NCBI GenBank assembly: GCA_020438425.1
Contig: JAGQUQ010000016.1
Span: 1 to 38,403, forward strand
From: Solirubrobacterales bacterium
GTDB lineage: Bacteria; Actinomycetota; Thermoleophilia; Solirubrobacterales; 70-9
DNA length: 38,403 bases
Reading direction: 5' to 3'
The notes beneath the pieces are model-generated. The model made no database searches, had not been told where the DNA came from, and saw nothing but the letters and a program-made list of their open reading frames with translations. This document shows, one piece after another, positions 16,255 to 26,038 of this stretch. A program made the position numbers and the translations under genes. Each line of letters starts with the position of its first letter. The first letter of the stretch is position 1.

Positions 16255-18255
16255 ATGCCGGAACCAGTAGAAAGGCAATCCGGCCAGCGCTACATGCCTG
16301 GCCTGGACGGCCTCCGAGCGATCGCGGTCATGGCCGTGATCGCCTACCACCTCGAGGTGGGCTTCGCCCCGGGAGGGTTGCTCGGCGTCGGTGTCTTCTT
16401 CACCCTTTCCGGCTACCTGATCACCGACATCCTGCTGGAAGGCTGGGTCACCCGGAAGCTCAGCCTGAAGAACTTCTGGCTGGCTCGTGCCCGCCGCCTG
16501 CTCCCGGCCCTGTTCCTGATGCTGGCCGTGGTGATGCTCTGGGTCTGGATCGGCAGCCCCGACCTGCTCGGAACGCTTCGCGGCGAAACCATCTCTTCGA
16601 TCTTCTTCGTCGAGAACTGGTGGGCGATCGGCCAGGACATGTCCTACTTCGATCGCTTTGGTGCTCCCTCGCCGCTCAGCCATCTCTGGTCCCTGGCGGT
16701 CGAGGAGCAGTTCTACATCATCTGGCCCTGGCTGCTTCTGCTCTTGCTGAAGATCTCCCCGGCGAAGGATCACGGCAAGCGGGCCCGCCGGGAACGGATC
16801 CGGCCGAACCTGGCGATGATCACGGTCGGCCTCGCGATCGTCTCGGCCATCCTGATGGCGGTTCTCTACACGCCCGGTTTCGACACCAACCGCGTCTACC
16901 TCGGCACCGACACCCGCGCCTTTGCCCTGCTGTTCGGTGCCGCCCTGGCGATGGTATGGCCAAGTCGAAGGCTGGACCGGAACTTGCCATTCAAGGCCCG
17001 CCGGAACATGGACCTGATCGGGGTCGGTGCCCTCCTGGTCATCTTCATTCTGATCTGGCAGACCACCGAGTTTTCGCCCTTCCTCTACCGCGGCGGCATG
17101 GTCATTCTGGCCCTCGCGACGACGGTACTGGTCGCCGTGCTCGCCCACCCGGCGACCCGCCTCGGGCCGGTGCTTGGCTGCCGGCCGCTCCGCTGGATCG
17201 GCGTTCGTTCCTACGCGATCTACCTGTGGCAGCTGCCGATCATCGCCCTGACCACACCCCACGACGCCCACGGCTTCAGCCTGGTCCGTTCGGTTCTGCA
17301 GGTCGGCGCCACCTTCGGGGTTGCCGCGCTCTCCTGGAAGTTCCTCGAAGACCCGATCCGCAAGGGCGCGGTCGGGCGCATCTGGAAGCGGTTCCGGGCC
17401 GGCGAGTTCAACTGGAAGCGCCTCGCTCCGGAAGGCAAGGGACTGACCGTCGCCGGGGGAACCGTGGCCCTGATCCTGCTGCTGGCCATGGTCGGCGTCG
17501 CACCTTCGAAATCGATCGCCCCGATCGTCACCCAGGGTGGCGAGGGCGAGGCCGAGGTCGAGCAGATCGCCACGGCGGCTCCGGTCGCCACGACTTCGAT
17601 CAGCCCCGAGGAGCGGGACGAGTTCCCGAAGAGCCTCTGCGACTCGGTCGCTTACATCGGCGACTCGACCTCGGTCGGCCTGACTTCTTACGACTACCTG
17701 CCGGACCCCAATGACCAGCTCGACGCCCGGCTCGAGGCGGTCGGGGTTTACGAGCGGAACATCGACATCTCCGGAGCGCGGTCATCAGAAGAGAGGGTCG
17801 AGGGAGCGCCGAACGCGGTCGAGGCGGCCCAGGCGATCGCCGACACCGGTTTCGACGGATGCTGGATCTACGCGATGGGCACCAACGACACCGCCAATGT
17901 GGCGGTCGGCTCGGCGGTCGGCATGCGGGAGAGGATCGACAACCTGATGGGCGTCGCCGACGGCAACCCGGTCCTCTGGATCAACGTGCGGACTCTGAAC
18001 CCGGGCAACCCGGCCTACTCGGAAGAGAACATGCAGGCCTGGGATGACGAACTCCTGAACGCCTGCGACGACTACCCGAACATGCGGATCTACGACTGGG
18101 CCAACCGGGTCAAGGACGAGTGGTTCATCGACGATGGCATCCACTTCACCTCCGAGGGCTACAAGGTCAGGGCCCAGGCGATCGCCAACGCAATACCGAA
18201 ATCATTCGGAATCTGGTCTTCCTTCTGGAACCAGACCGGCTGCCTGATCGAGTAG
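16255..18255 (+). CDS. OatA-like membrane acyltransferase (acyltransferase 3) with C-terminal SGNH domain
   Basis: The product has 666 residues. Residues ~12-400 are an acyltransferase-3 membrane domain: 'YMPGLDGLRAIAVMAVIAYH' includes the catalytic-type His, 'GVGVFFTLSGYLIT' and 'HLWSLAVEEQFY' follow, and about ten membrane helices are visible. Another hydrophobic segment near 400-420 leads to an extracytoplasmic SGNH-hydrolase-like domain with 'YIGDSTSVG' (Ser block), 'GTNDTA' (Asn block) and 'DDGIHFTSEGY' (Asp/His block). This architecture is that of peptidoglycan or surface-polysaccharide O-acetyltransferases such as OatA. The acceptor is unknown. It is the last gene of the 14174-18255 run. 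Confidence 0.92.
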   Translation: MPEPVERQSGQRYMPGLDGLRAIAVMAVIAYHLEVGFAPGGLLGVGVFFTLSGYLITDILLEGWVTRKLSLKNFWLARARRLLPALFLMLAVVMLWVWIGSPDLLGTLRGETISSIFFVENWWAIGQDMSYFDRFGAPSPLSHLWSLAVEEQFYIIWPWLLLLLLKISPAKDHGKRARRERIRPNLAMITVGLAIVSAILMAVLYTPGFDTNRVYLGTDTRAFALLFGAALAMVWPSRRLDRNLPFKARRNMDLIGVGALLVIFILIWQTTEFSPFLYRGGMVILALATTVLVAVLAHPATRLGPVLGCRPLRWIGVRSYAIYLWQLPIIALTTPHDAHGFSLVRSVLQVGATFGVAALSWKFLEDPIRKGAVGRIWKRFRAGEFNWKRLAPEGKGLTVAGGTVALILLLAMVGVAPSKSIAPIVTQGGEGEAEVEQIATAAPVATTSISPEERDEFPKSLCDSVAYIGDSTSVGLTSYDYLPDPNDQLDARLEAVGVYERNIDISGARSSEERVEGAPNAVEAAQAIADTGFDGCWIYAMGTNDTANVAVGSAVGMRERIDNLMGVADGNPVLWINVRTLNPGNPAYSEENMQAWDDELLNACDDYPNMRIYDWANRVKDEWFIDDGIHFTSEGYKVRAQAIANAIPKSFGIWSSFWNQTGCLIE

Positions 18256-18278
18256 CGCGCGGCGGCGGGCGGTACCCA

Positions 18279-18296
18279 GGCCACATTGTGGTGGCC
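18279..18296. terminator. Short perfect hairpin between convergent genes
   Basis: GGCCAC (18279-18284) and GTGGCC (18291-18296) pair with a 6-base loop in the 43-base gap between the convergent acyltransferase and universal stress genes. There is no T-tract, so support as a terminator is positional. Confidence 0.4.
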
Positions 18297-18298
18297 CG

Positions 18299-19159
18299 TC
18301 AATCGCGAGGGACGACCAGGACCGCGGAGGAGGCGTGGTTGACGACGTCGGAGGAGACGGAACCGAGCAGCACCCGTTTGACCGGCCCGTAGCCGCGGGA
18401 GCCGAGGCAGAGCAGGTCGAGGTCGGCCGACGCTTCGGCCAGCTTTATCGCTGCGGTTCCCTCCAGCAGCAACTCCCTGGCTTCCAGCCGGTCCGGCACG
18501 ATCTGGACCATTTCCTTGAGCAGTTCGGTCGCGGCCTCGCGGGTTGCCTCGGCCATCTCGGCCAGCGGGTAGGTTGCTCCGAATCTGCCCCACTCGTCGG
18601 CATAGCCGGCTGCCACCGCCAGCAGGGACAAGGCCGAACCGTCGATCGCGAGGTCGATGGCTGTTTCGGTCGCCAGCCTGGATTCCACCGAGCCGTCGAT
18701 GCCGACGCCGATCCGGTCAATTGACGCCGAGTCACGAAAGCCGGCCGGCGCAATTGCGACCGCGCTCTCGCCACCGGACATGAGCTGCCGGGCCTTGCGT
18801 CCGGCCCGGGTGTGGCCCTGCTCGGCGCGCGGGCTGCTCCCCACCACAACAAGGTCGGCCCCGATCCGGTCGGCAACCGACATCAGGCCGTGGGCGGGCG
18901 AGGAGGATTGTTCCACCTCGCTCTTCGCGCCGACCGTGCCGGCGACTGCTTCCAGCCCCGCCTTGGCCTTGTCGGTCAGCTCGGTGTAGGCATCGGCGGG
19001 CAAGGCCGGGACGAAGCTGCCTCCGATCGGGTTCGGTATTACCGAAGCGAGAACCAGTTCCGCTCCGGAACGGTCGGCGATCAGCTTTCCGAGGGCGAGG
19101 GCGTCATCTGCGTGCTCGCCGCCATCGTGGCCGACCAGCACACGCGTGAAAGTGGTCAT
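18299..19159 (-). CDS. Tandem universal stress protein (UspA family)
   Basis: The product has 286 residues with two Usp domains. Domain 1 (~1-143) starts 'RVLVGHDGGEHADDAL' and ends 'VVVGSSPRAEQGHTRAG', followed by 'SGGESAVAIAP'. Domain 2 (~148-286) starts 'IGVGIDGSVESRLAT' and ends 'LCLGSRGYGPVKRVLLGSVS', the full ATP-binding G-x2-G-x9-G-S pattern; in domain 1 this motif is degenerate. Tandem Usp proteins in actinobacteria act in stress and dormancy responses, often binding ATP. It stands as its own minus-strand unit, 84 bases downstream of ettA. Confidence 0.92.
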   Translation of the reverse strand: MTTFTRVLVGHDGGEHADDALALGKLIADRSGAELVLASVIPNPIGGSFVPALPADAYTELTDKAKAGLEAVAGTVGAKSEVEQSSSPAHGLMSVADRIGADLVVVGSSPRAEQGHTRAGRKARQLMSGGESAVAIAPAGFRDSASIDRIGVGIDGSVESRLATETAIDLAIDGSALSLLAVAAGYADEWGRFGATYPLAEMAEATREAATELLKEMVQIVPDRLEARELLLEGTAAIKLAEASADLDLLCLGSRGYGPVKRVLLGSVSSDVVNHASSAVLVVPRD

Positions 19160-19243
19160 GCCCGGATGATTGCGCCGATTCGTCTGTCGCGCAACCGTGA
19201 AAGCTACGGAATGGTTGCCGGGCGAGTGGCCGCCCGGTCCTTC

Positions 19244-20893
<1,650 letters not shown>

Positions 20894-20920
20894 GGAGGGC
20901 ACCCTACCGGGATTGGCCAA

Positions 20921-21097
20921 CTGCGCCGCCGGAACTTCGCGGTGCGACGGGTCACGAACACAAGGTAGGTCTCGAAGGCGGTGCCACCGGGCAAGATCTG
21001 GGCCTGATCCCGCCGGAACCTTCAGGTCTCAAGTTTTCCTGGCGGCGCGACCCGGGCGGCAGTAGGCTGCCTGTGGGATCCTAAGAACGGGGGAGAA
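20921..21097. promoter_or_regulatory. Divergent intergenic region between ettA and the collagen-like gene
   Basis: These 177 bases separate two divergently transcribed genes and must hold both promoters. A strong ribosome-binding site (GGGGGAGAA) precedes the plus-strand ATG at 21098. I could not identify convincing -35/-10 pairs or operators. Confidence 0.35.
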
Positions 21098-21919
21098 ATG
21101 AGTGAGCGGGTGAGTGGTGAAGGGCCGAAGCGGAAACGTCCGTCGTCTTCGATGGTCGTGGCGGTGATCGCCTTGATCATCGCGCTCGGGGGGACCAGTT
21201 ATGCGGCGATCAACCTGCCGAAGAATTCGGTCGGCTCGAAGCAGCTCAAGAAGGGATCGGTCACCGCCAAGAAGCTGAAGAAGAACTCGGTCAACTCGGC
21301 CAAGGTGAAGAACCGGTCGTTGCTGGCAAAGGACTTCAGGAAGGGGCAGCTCCCGAAGGGTGCCAAGGGCCCCTCCGGCCCGGCTGGCCCGACCGGTCCC
21401 GCCGGGCCGATCGAAGGCACTCCCGCGGGAGGCTCCCTGGCTGGCACATACCCGAACCCTTCGATTGCCGCTGGCGCGATCGGACCGAGCCAGATCTCCC
21501 CGGCGCCGGCTGCCAGGGCGATATCGACCGTGGTCCAGACCACCGCCGACGCGACGAACATCGTCTTCGCGCTGAGCGGATCCACCCTGAACCAGGAGGC
21601 ACTTTTTTCCAACAGCGATGACGCTCTGGTCATCACGAGGCCCGGCGTGTATGTGATCACAGGAACGGTCGGCTGGGAGGGCAACGCCACGGGCCAGCGG
21701 CAGACCAGAATCCTGCTCAACGGCGGTATCCGGGTTTCGGAAGCGGCGAGTCCCGGGAACTCGGGAACCTTGCGGCAGTCGGTCAGCATGGTCGACAAGC
21801 TCAATGCCGGCGACGAAATCCAGCTGGGTGGCTTCCAGACCTCCGGCGGCGACCTCGACACCACCCTCGGCACTGGCCAGGGCACGGTTCAGCTGACCGG
21901 AACCTGGGTCGGGCCTTGA
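21098..21919 (+). CDS. Membrane-anchored surface protein with short collagen-like stretch and C1q/TNF-like C-terminal domain
   Basis: The product has 273 residues. A basic cytoplasmic start 'GPKRKRPSS' precedes a membrane segment (~14-30, 'MVVAVIALIIALGGTSYA') acting as signal anchor. It is followed by a Lys/Ser repeat stem (~33-75; 'KNSVGSKQLKKGSV', 'KKLKKNSVNSAKVKNRSL'). A short Gly-X-Y run, 'GAKGPSGPAGPTGPAGP', is collagen-like. The C-terminal ~140 residues ('ALFSNSDDALVITRPGVYVITGTV' in outline, 'RILLNGGIRV', 'VDKLNAGDEIQLGG') resemble the jelly-roll domains (C1q/TNF-like) found at the ends of bacterial collagen-like proteins, which trimerise. This stem design is very common in Thermoleophilia. 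The role is presumably cell-surface or spore-coat-like; the ligand is unknown. Confidence 0.85.
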   Translation: MSERVSGEGPKRKRPSSSMVVAVIALIIALGGTSYAAINLPKNSVGSKQLKKGSVTAKKLKKNSVNSAKVKNRSLLAKDFRKGQLPKGAKGPSGPAGPTGPAGPIEGTPAGGSLAGTYPNPSIAAGAIGPSQISPAPAARAISTVVQTTADATNIVFALSGSTLNQEALFSNSDDALVITRPGVYVITGTVGWEGNATGQRQTRILLNGGIRVSEAASPGNSGTLRQSVSMVDKLNAGDEIQLGGFQTSGGDLDTTLGTGQGTVQLTGTWVGP

Positions 21920-21959
21920 CCGCGGTTCAGGGTCCGGGCTTTCTGGACGTTCGACCGCG

Positions 21960-22135
21960 CTAAGCGGGCGCCTGGCCTGCGGCAGCGGGCCGGGTCGCGT
22001 CCTCGGCATGAAATCGCGTTAGTAGCGCGATTTCGTCGTCTTTCCTCGGGAAGGCGAAGAAGACCAGGACCGCGCCGAGGATGATCGCCGCAGCCCCGAC
22101 CGCATAGGCCGAGTCCCCGCCGCAGGTCAGCGGTG
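21960..22135 (-). pseudogene. Remnant (last ~55 codons) of a DHA2-type MFS transporter gene
   Basis: On the minus strand a frame ending in TAG at 21962-21960 encodes 'GGDSAYAVGAAAIILGAVLV' then 'FFAFPRKDDEIALL' and 'RFHAEDA'. This closely matches the C-terminus of the MFS protein at 26039-27634 ('GGDSAYAVGIVAIILGAILV', 'FFAFPKRDRELELL', 'AIHAEDT'). The similarity begins near 22130 and nothing of the remaining ~480 codons is present; the next sequence is the end of an unrelated gene. It is therefore a truncated copy left by deletion or recombination. A perfect hairpin interrupts its cytoplasmic tail. Confidence 0.85.
22010..22034. terminator. Perfect 9-bp hairpin inside the MFS remnant
   Basis: GAAATCGCG (22010-22018), loop TTAGTAG, CGCGATTTC (22026-22034). 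It lies 90 bases after the collagen-like gene and is followed on the plus strand by a pyrimidine-rich run (GTCGTCTTTCC), so it could terminate that transcript. It coincides with the part of the remnant that differs most from the intact paralog. Confidence 0.5.
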
Positions 22136-22173
22136 CCGGATGCCAGAGGGCAGCCTACCGGGGAGATCGGGAT

Positions 22174-23511
22174 CTACCTGCGGCGGGGGTACTTCGCGAG
22201 GCTTCGGGTCACATAGACCAGACCGGTGTCGAACACGCTGCCGCCGAGCAGGTACCTGCCCTTGCTGTCGATCACCAGCGTGGAACCCGATGCCTCGGGC
22301 TCACCGAAGGAGAGCTGGAGCTGCCCCTTCTTGCCAAAGCCGCGGTCGAGACTGCCATCGGACCGGAACCGCAGCAGGAGTGCCCTCCCGACCCCGGTCG
22401 GCCTCCTGGCGGAACCACTTGCGACGATCCGGCCGGCCCGGTCGAGCCTGATTCGGGCCAGAGTCACTCTGGTCCCGTAAAGGCTCTGGGAAACCTTGCC
22501 GCCCCGGCCGAAGCTGCGATCCGGCTTGCCGTTCGGCTTGAGCCGGGCCAGGAGACCGTCGACCACGCCGTCCGGGGCGATGTCAGCCGCCCCGGCCAGC
22601 AGGATCCGTCCGCGCCGGTCGATTGCCAGGTCGCTGACCGCAGCCTGTTGTCCGCGCATGAACCTGATCACCTTGAAGCCGCGCTTGTTGAAACTCGGGT
22701 CCAGCTCGCCCTTGCGGGTGAGCCGGATCGCCACGAAGTCCGTGCTTTCGTTTGCGTTTCTCCGGTAGCCACCGAGCACGACCCGACCCCGGCGGTCGAG
22801 CCGGATTGCCAGGGCCCTGGCCGAGACGCCACCCACCTCCAGCGTGACCGCGCCACCGATGCCCCAGGTCGGGTCGACGTTCCCGTCCGTGGTGTAGCGG
22901 ACCACCGTGGCACGGTCGACGCTGCCATCCCCGGTCGAGCCGACCAGGTAGATCAGGCCGTCCCGCGCGATCGCCGCGCCGTAACCGAGATCAAAGTCCT
23001 GGCCGGAGTCATAGTTCGAACCGCCACCGATCCCGAAGCCGAGGTCCGGGGTCCCGTCCGGATTCAGTCGCAGCACCCACATATCCCGGTCCATCGGTGT
23101 ATCCCAGATCCCGGAAGCGACGATCCTGCCGTCGGAGTCGGTCGTGACCGTGCTGACGAACTGGCTGCCGGGCAGCGCGAACAACGCAACGCCGCCGGCG
23201 CCGAAGGACGGGTCGAGGCTGCCGTCCCGCTTCAGGCGAGCGAACCAGGCCTGGTTGCCGCCGGGTCCGTTGTAGGTGGTTCCGCCAAGCACGATCCGGC
23301 CGATCTTGTCCCGGGTCATGTCCGATAGCCCGTCGATCGAAAGCGGGTCGGCGTCGAAGGCGGCCACCCCCTTGGTGCCGTAGGAATTGTCGGGTTTGCC
23401 GTCCCCGAGGGCGAAGCCCGGTCCCGCGACGAGCCCGGTCAGGGCAATTAGAAGCGTCGCTGCCACCAGGCATTTTCGCCATTCAACTGAATCGAACTTC
23501 TGCCAATCCAT
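22174..23511 (-). CDS. Secreted delta-60 repeat (beta-propeller-like) protein
   Basis: The product has 445 residues from ATG 23511, with GCGAGG six bases upstream; a TTG seven codons earlier is possible. A signal peptide spans ~12-34 ('LVAATLLIALTGLVAGPGFA'). About seven or eight ~53-residue repeats follow, with 'RIVLGGxxY...ARLKRDGSLDPSFGAGGV' features. This is the delta-60 repeat pattern ('RLNPDGxxDxxFGxGG') found in secreted bacterial proteins of unknown function. The repeats run to the C-terminus ('GLVYVTRSLAKYPRRR'). No catalytic motif is seen. Confidence 0.88.
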   Translation of the reverse strand: MDWQKFDSVEWRKCLVAATLLIALTGLVAGPGFALGDGKPDNSYGTKGVAAFDADPLSIDGLSDMTRDKIGRIVLGGTTYNGPGGNQAWFARLKRDGSLDPSFGAGGVALFALPGSQFVSTVTTDSDGRIVASGIWDTPMDRDMWVLRLNPDGTPDLGFGIGGGSNYDSGQDFDLGYGAAIARDGLIYLVGSTGDGSVDRATVVRYTTDGNVDPTWGIGGAVTLEVGGVSARALAIRLDRRGRVVLGGYRRNANESTDFVAIRLTRKGELDPSFNKRGFKVIRFMRGQQAAVSDLAIDRRGRILLAGAADIAPDGVVDGLLARLKPNGKPDRSFGRGGKVSQSLYGTRVTLARIRLDRAGRIVASGSARRPTGVGRALLLRFRSDGSLDRGFGKKGQLQLSFGEPEASGSTLVIDSKGRYLLGGSVFDTGLVYVTRSLAKYPRRR

Positions 23512-23601
23512 CCTCTGCCTCGCTGTTTTCAACCTATCCGGGACCGGGCCGGGTTACAACCCCGTTGCCGACCGGAGCCGTCTCTACGCTGCGAAGCAGG
23601 G

Positions 23602-24228
23602 ATGGAGGTCGATCTAAACTTCTACCTGCAGTCGATCGTCGCGGTCGTGGTGATCACCGATCCGCTGACCCGGGGGATCTTCTTTCGGCAATTGACTGCC
23701 GCCGAGCCGGAGCGCCGGGGCGAGTTCGTCCGGCGGATCACGATCGTCGTCGCCGTCACCCTTTTCGGGGCCGCCCTGGTCGGCCGCGAGCTGCTTGAAG
23801 TGATGGGAATCAACCTCGGCGCGTTCGGAGTGGCCGGCGGACTGGTGGTCAGCCTGATGGGTTTCGAGATGCTCTTCGGCGGCGAGCCGAGCAGGACCCA
23901 GGGAGGCGAAGCCTCCCGCGAGCAGCCCGAGAGTTTCGACGGCAGCGTCGTCGTCCCTTACGCGATTCCCTTCATCGCCGGCCCGGGAGCGATCACCACC
24001 GTGATCACGATTGCGGCCTCGGCCAAGAACGGCGAAGGAACCATCGTCGCCCTGGTTGCGGTCGCCGTCGCGGTGGTCCTGCTCCCGATCGGTCACCTGC
24101 TGGTCGCCAAGCACGTCAACCTCTCCGAACAGGCCGAGGGCATCGTGACCAAGATCGGCGGCCTGCTGATCACCACGATCGGCATTCAGCTGATGCTGAG
24201 CGGCATCCAGCGCTTCTTCGAAGGCTGA
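23602..24228 (+). CDS. MarC family integral membrane protein (UPF0056)
   Basis: The product has 208 residues and about six membrane helices. Family features: 'VVVITDPLTRGIFF' near the N-terminus (usually 'DPIGxxPxF'), and 'VVPYAIPFIAGPGAITTVI' (residues ~114-132), the hallmark conserved block. MarC proteins were once linked to multiple antibiotic resistance, but that role was not confirmed; function is unknown. It is divergent from the delta-60 gene, with 90 bases between the starts. Confidence 0.92.
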   Translation: MEVDLNFYLQSIVAVVVITDPLTRGIFFRQLTAAEPERRGEFVRRITIVVAVTLFGAALVGRELLEVMGINLGAFGVAGGLVVSLMGFEMLFGGEPSRTQGGEASREQPESFDGSVVVPYAIPFIAGPGAITTVITIAASAKNGEGTIVALVAVAVAVVLLPIGHLLVAKHVNLSEQAEGIVTKIGGLLITTIGIQLMLSGIQRFFEG

Positions 24229-24261
24229 CCGGTCGGGCAACTCTGAAGCGAGCCAAGGACT

Positions 24262-24396
24262 TTAGGTGGCGGGCTTCTCGTAGACGGTGACCGCGGCGGC
24301 GCTGCCGAGGCCGATGGAGACGCCGGCGTCCTCGAGGGCCTTCTTACCGGCCTCGACCGCCCACTCGGGTAGTCCCCCTCCTTGGTCCCGGGCTTG
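24262..24396 (-). pseudogene. Unidentified 3' coding remnant
   Basis: In the gap between the MarC gene and the next MFS gene, a minus-strand frame of about 45 codons ends in TAA at 24264-24262. It reads '...GGGLPEWAVEAGKKALED' and 'AGVSIGLGSAAAVTVYEK' then 'PAT'. Nearly every codon ends in G or C and the composition is protein-like, so it looks like the end of a lost gene. It directly follows the MFS stop in the direction of transcription, with an in-frame TGA at 24399-24397. I cannot name the parent family; a thiolase-like C-terminus is one unsupported possibility. Confidence 0.5.
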
Positions 24397-24402
24397 TCAG
24401 GC

Positions 24403-25992
24403 TCAGGCGTCTTCGCGCTTGTACTGCTCTCGCAACTCGAGTTCGCGTTCTTTTCCAGGCAGGGCGAATCGCACCACGGCCAGTCCGATCAGGATCGTGA
24501 CGCCCCCGATCAGATAGGCGGCGAGGGCTCCCGAGACGAGGCTCTGGCGGGCCGCTTCGAGAATCGCGTCGGCTTCGCGGGGATACTGGCTGGCGACATG
24601 TTCAGCCGAGGCGAACGATGCCTGGAGCGCCCGGGTGACTTCTCCGCTGATCTCGTTCTTCTCCCCGGACCCTTTGAGTATGTCCGCGAACTTGGTGGCG
24701 AACCCCGACGCGAGCAGTGCCCCGAGGAGCGCCTGCATGATCGATCCGCCGAGGTCGTTCTGAAGGTCGGAGGTCGCGGACGCCATTCCCACCTTGCGGA
24801 CGGGCGTGGAGCTGGTCAGCGATCGGGAAGAAGATGTGATCACGAAGGCGGCTCCAGCTCCGATGATGAAGAACCCGGCTCCGATCAGGAGATAGTGGGT
24901 TCCCTCCCGCCAGGCGAGCATCGTCACGAAGGCCAGGGCGATCAGCACGTAGCCGATCGACATGGTCGTCCGGGTTCCCTTCTCGGTCACAGTCCGGGCC
25001 GCGACGGGGGACATGATGACCAGGCCGAACGCGGCCGGAACCACTGCGGCACCGGCCCCGAGCGGACTGTAGTCGAGGACGTTCTGCATGAATTGCTCGC
25101 CGACGAACATGGCTCCGATCAGCGATCCGAAAGCGATCGTGCCGGCGACGGCGGGAACCCAGAAGAGTCTTCTGCCCGCAACGTCCAAGTTGTAGAGCGG
25201 GTTCGCCGCAGTCTTCTGTCGCCAGAAGAAAAGGCCAAGGAGGATCGCGGACCCGGCCAGAAGGCCACCGCCGAACTCTGCGCCACCGGGAGCCAGGACC
25301 ATGCTGACCCCGAGCACAAGGAAGGCGATTCCGAGGGTCGACAGGATTCCGCCGAGGTGGTCCACCGGCCGGTCCGACTCGTCGACATGCGAGGGGACGA
25401 CGGCGGCAATGAGGGCGATCGCGATCAAGGCGATCGGCAGGCTGAGCAGGAAGGCGACATGCCAGGAGGAAACTGCGAGGACTCCGCCGGCGATGACCCC
25501 GCCCGCCACGCTGGCCATCCCGCCGATTCCGGCCCATAGCGCGATCGCGCCGGTCCGTTTCGGGCCATCCGCCCAAAGGGCCGTGATCAGCGAGAGCGTG
25601 GTCGGGTAGGCCATGCCTGCCGCAAGTCCGGTGAAGACGCGGGCGAGGATGAGGAACTCGACCGAGGGCGCGAAGGCCGACAGGAAGCAGGCGAGAACCG
25701 TTAGGACCATGCCCAGCAGCAGCAGTTGCTTGCGGCCGTAGCGATCGGCGATCGCGCCGAAGTAGAGGACCGACATCGCGAGTCCGAGCCCGGTTCCGAG
25801 GCCGACCAGATTCAGCGCGGTCTGGGAGGCGTCGAAGCTCTCGCCGATGTCCGGCAGGGAAACCGTGGCTGCGGCGAAGTTGATGTTGCAGACGACCGCC
25901 GCGATCAGGAGTGCGGCAAGGACCAGCGGTGCCTTCGCCGGTTCATCGGCGGGCGTCGAATTGCTCCCGTTCTTGATGCCCTCCTCGCTCAA
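24403..25992 (-). CDS. MFS drug-efflux-type transporter (DHA2-like, 14 TM)
   Basis: The product has 529 residues and about 14 membrane helices. The cytoplasmic loop 2-3 motif 'GAIADRYGRKQLLLLG' is the MFS signature; 'NINFAAATVSLPDIGESFDAS' in TM1 and 'LARVFTGLAAGMAYPTTLSL' follow the DHA2 pattern. A large soluble loop near 450-490 ('KGSGEKNEISGEVTRALQAS') precedes the last helix. Proton-driven export of hydrophobic compounds is the usual role. It is a tandem paralog of the gene 46 bases upstream on the same strand and probably arose by duplication. A short AT-rich stretch (AGAAGAATATTTAG, 25997-26010) lies in the gap. Confidence 0.9.
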   Translation of the reverse strand: MSEEGIKNGSNSTPADEPAKAPLVLAALLIAAVVCNINFAAATVSLPDIGESFDASQTALNLVGLGTGLGLAMSVLYFGAIADRYGRKQLLLLGMVLTVLACFLSAFAPSVEFLILARVFTGLAAGMAYPTTLSLITALWADGPKRTGAIALWAGIGGMASVAGGVIAGGVLAVSSWHVAFLLSLPIALIAIALIAAVVPSHVDESDRPVDHLGGILSTLGIAFLVLGVSMVLAPGGAEFGGGLLAGSAILLGLFFWRQKTAANPLYNLDVAGRRLFWVPAVAGTIAFGSLIGAMFVGEQFMQNVLDYSPLGAGAAVVPAAFGLVIMSPVAARTVTEKGTRTTMSIGYVLIALAFVTMLAWREGTHYLLIGAGFFIIGAGAAFVITSSSRSLTSSTPVRKVGMASATSDLQNDLGGSIMQALLGALLASGFATKFADILKGSGEKNEISGEVTRALQASFASAEHVASQYPREADAILEAARQSLVSGALAAYLIGGVTILIGLAVVRFALPGKERELELREQYKREDA

Positions 25993-26038
25993 GGAGAAGA
26001 AGAATATTTAGTTGAACCGGAGGTTGGTTGCCGACCGG

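Noticed and set aside
15010..17271. Very long open frame on the minus strand (753 codons) opposite LtrA and the acyltransferase
   Set aside because: It is an antisense shadow caused by high GC: no recognisable motif, low-complexity Gly/Asp/Arg/Gln composition, while the plus-strand genes have clear family signatures.
15423..17714. 763-codon plus-strand frame overlapping LtrA and the acyltransferase
   Set aside because: Arg/Pro/His-rich off-frame translation of the same genes with no domain.
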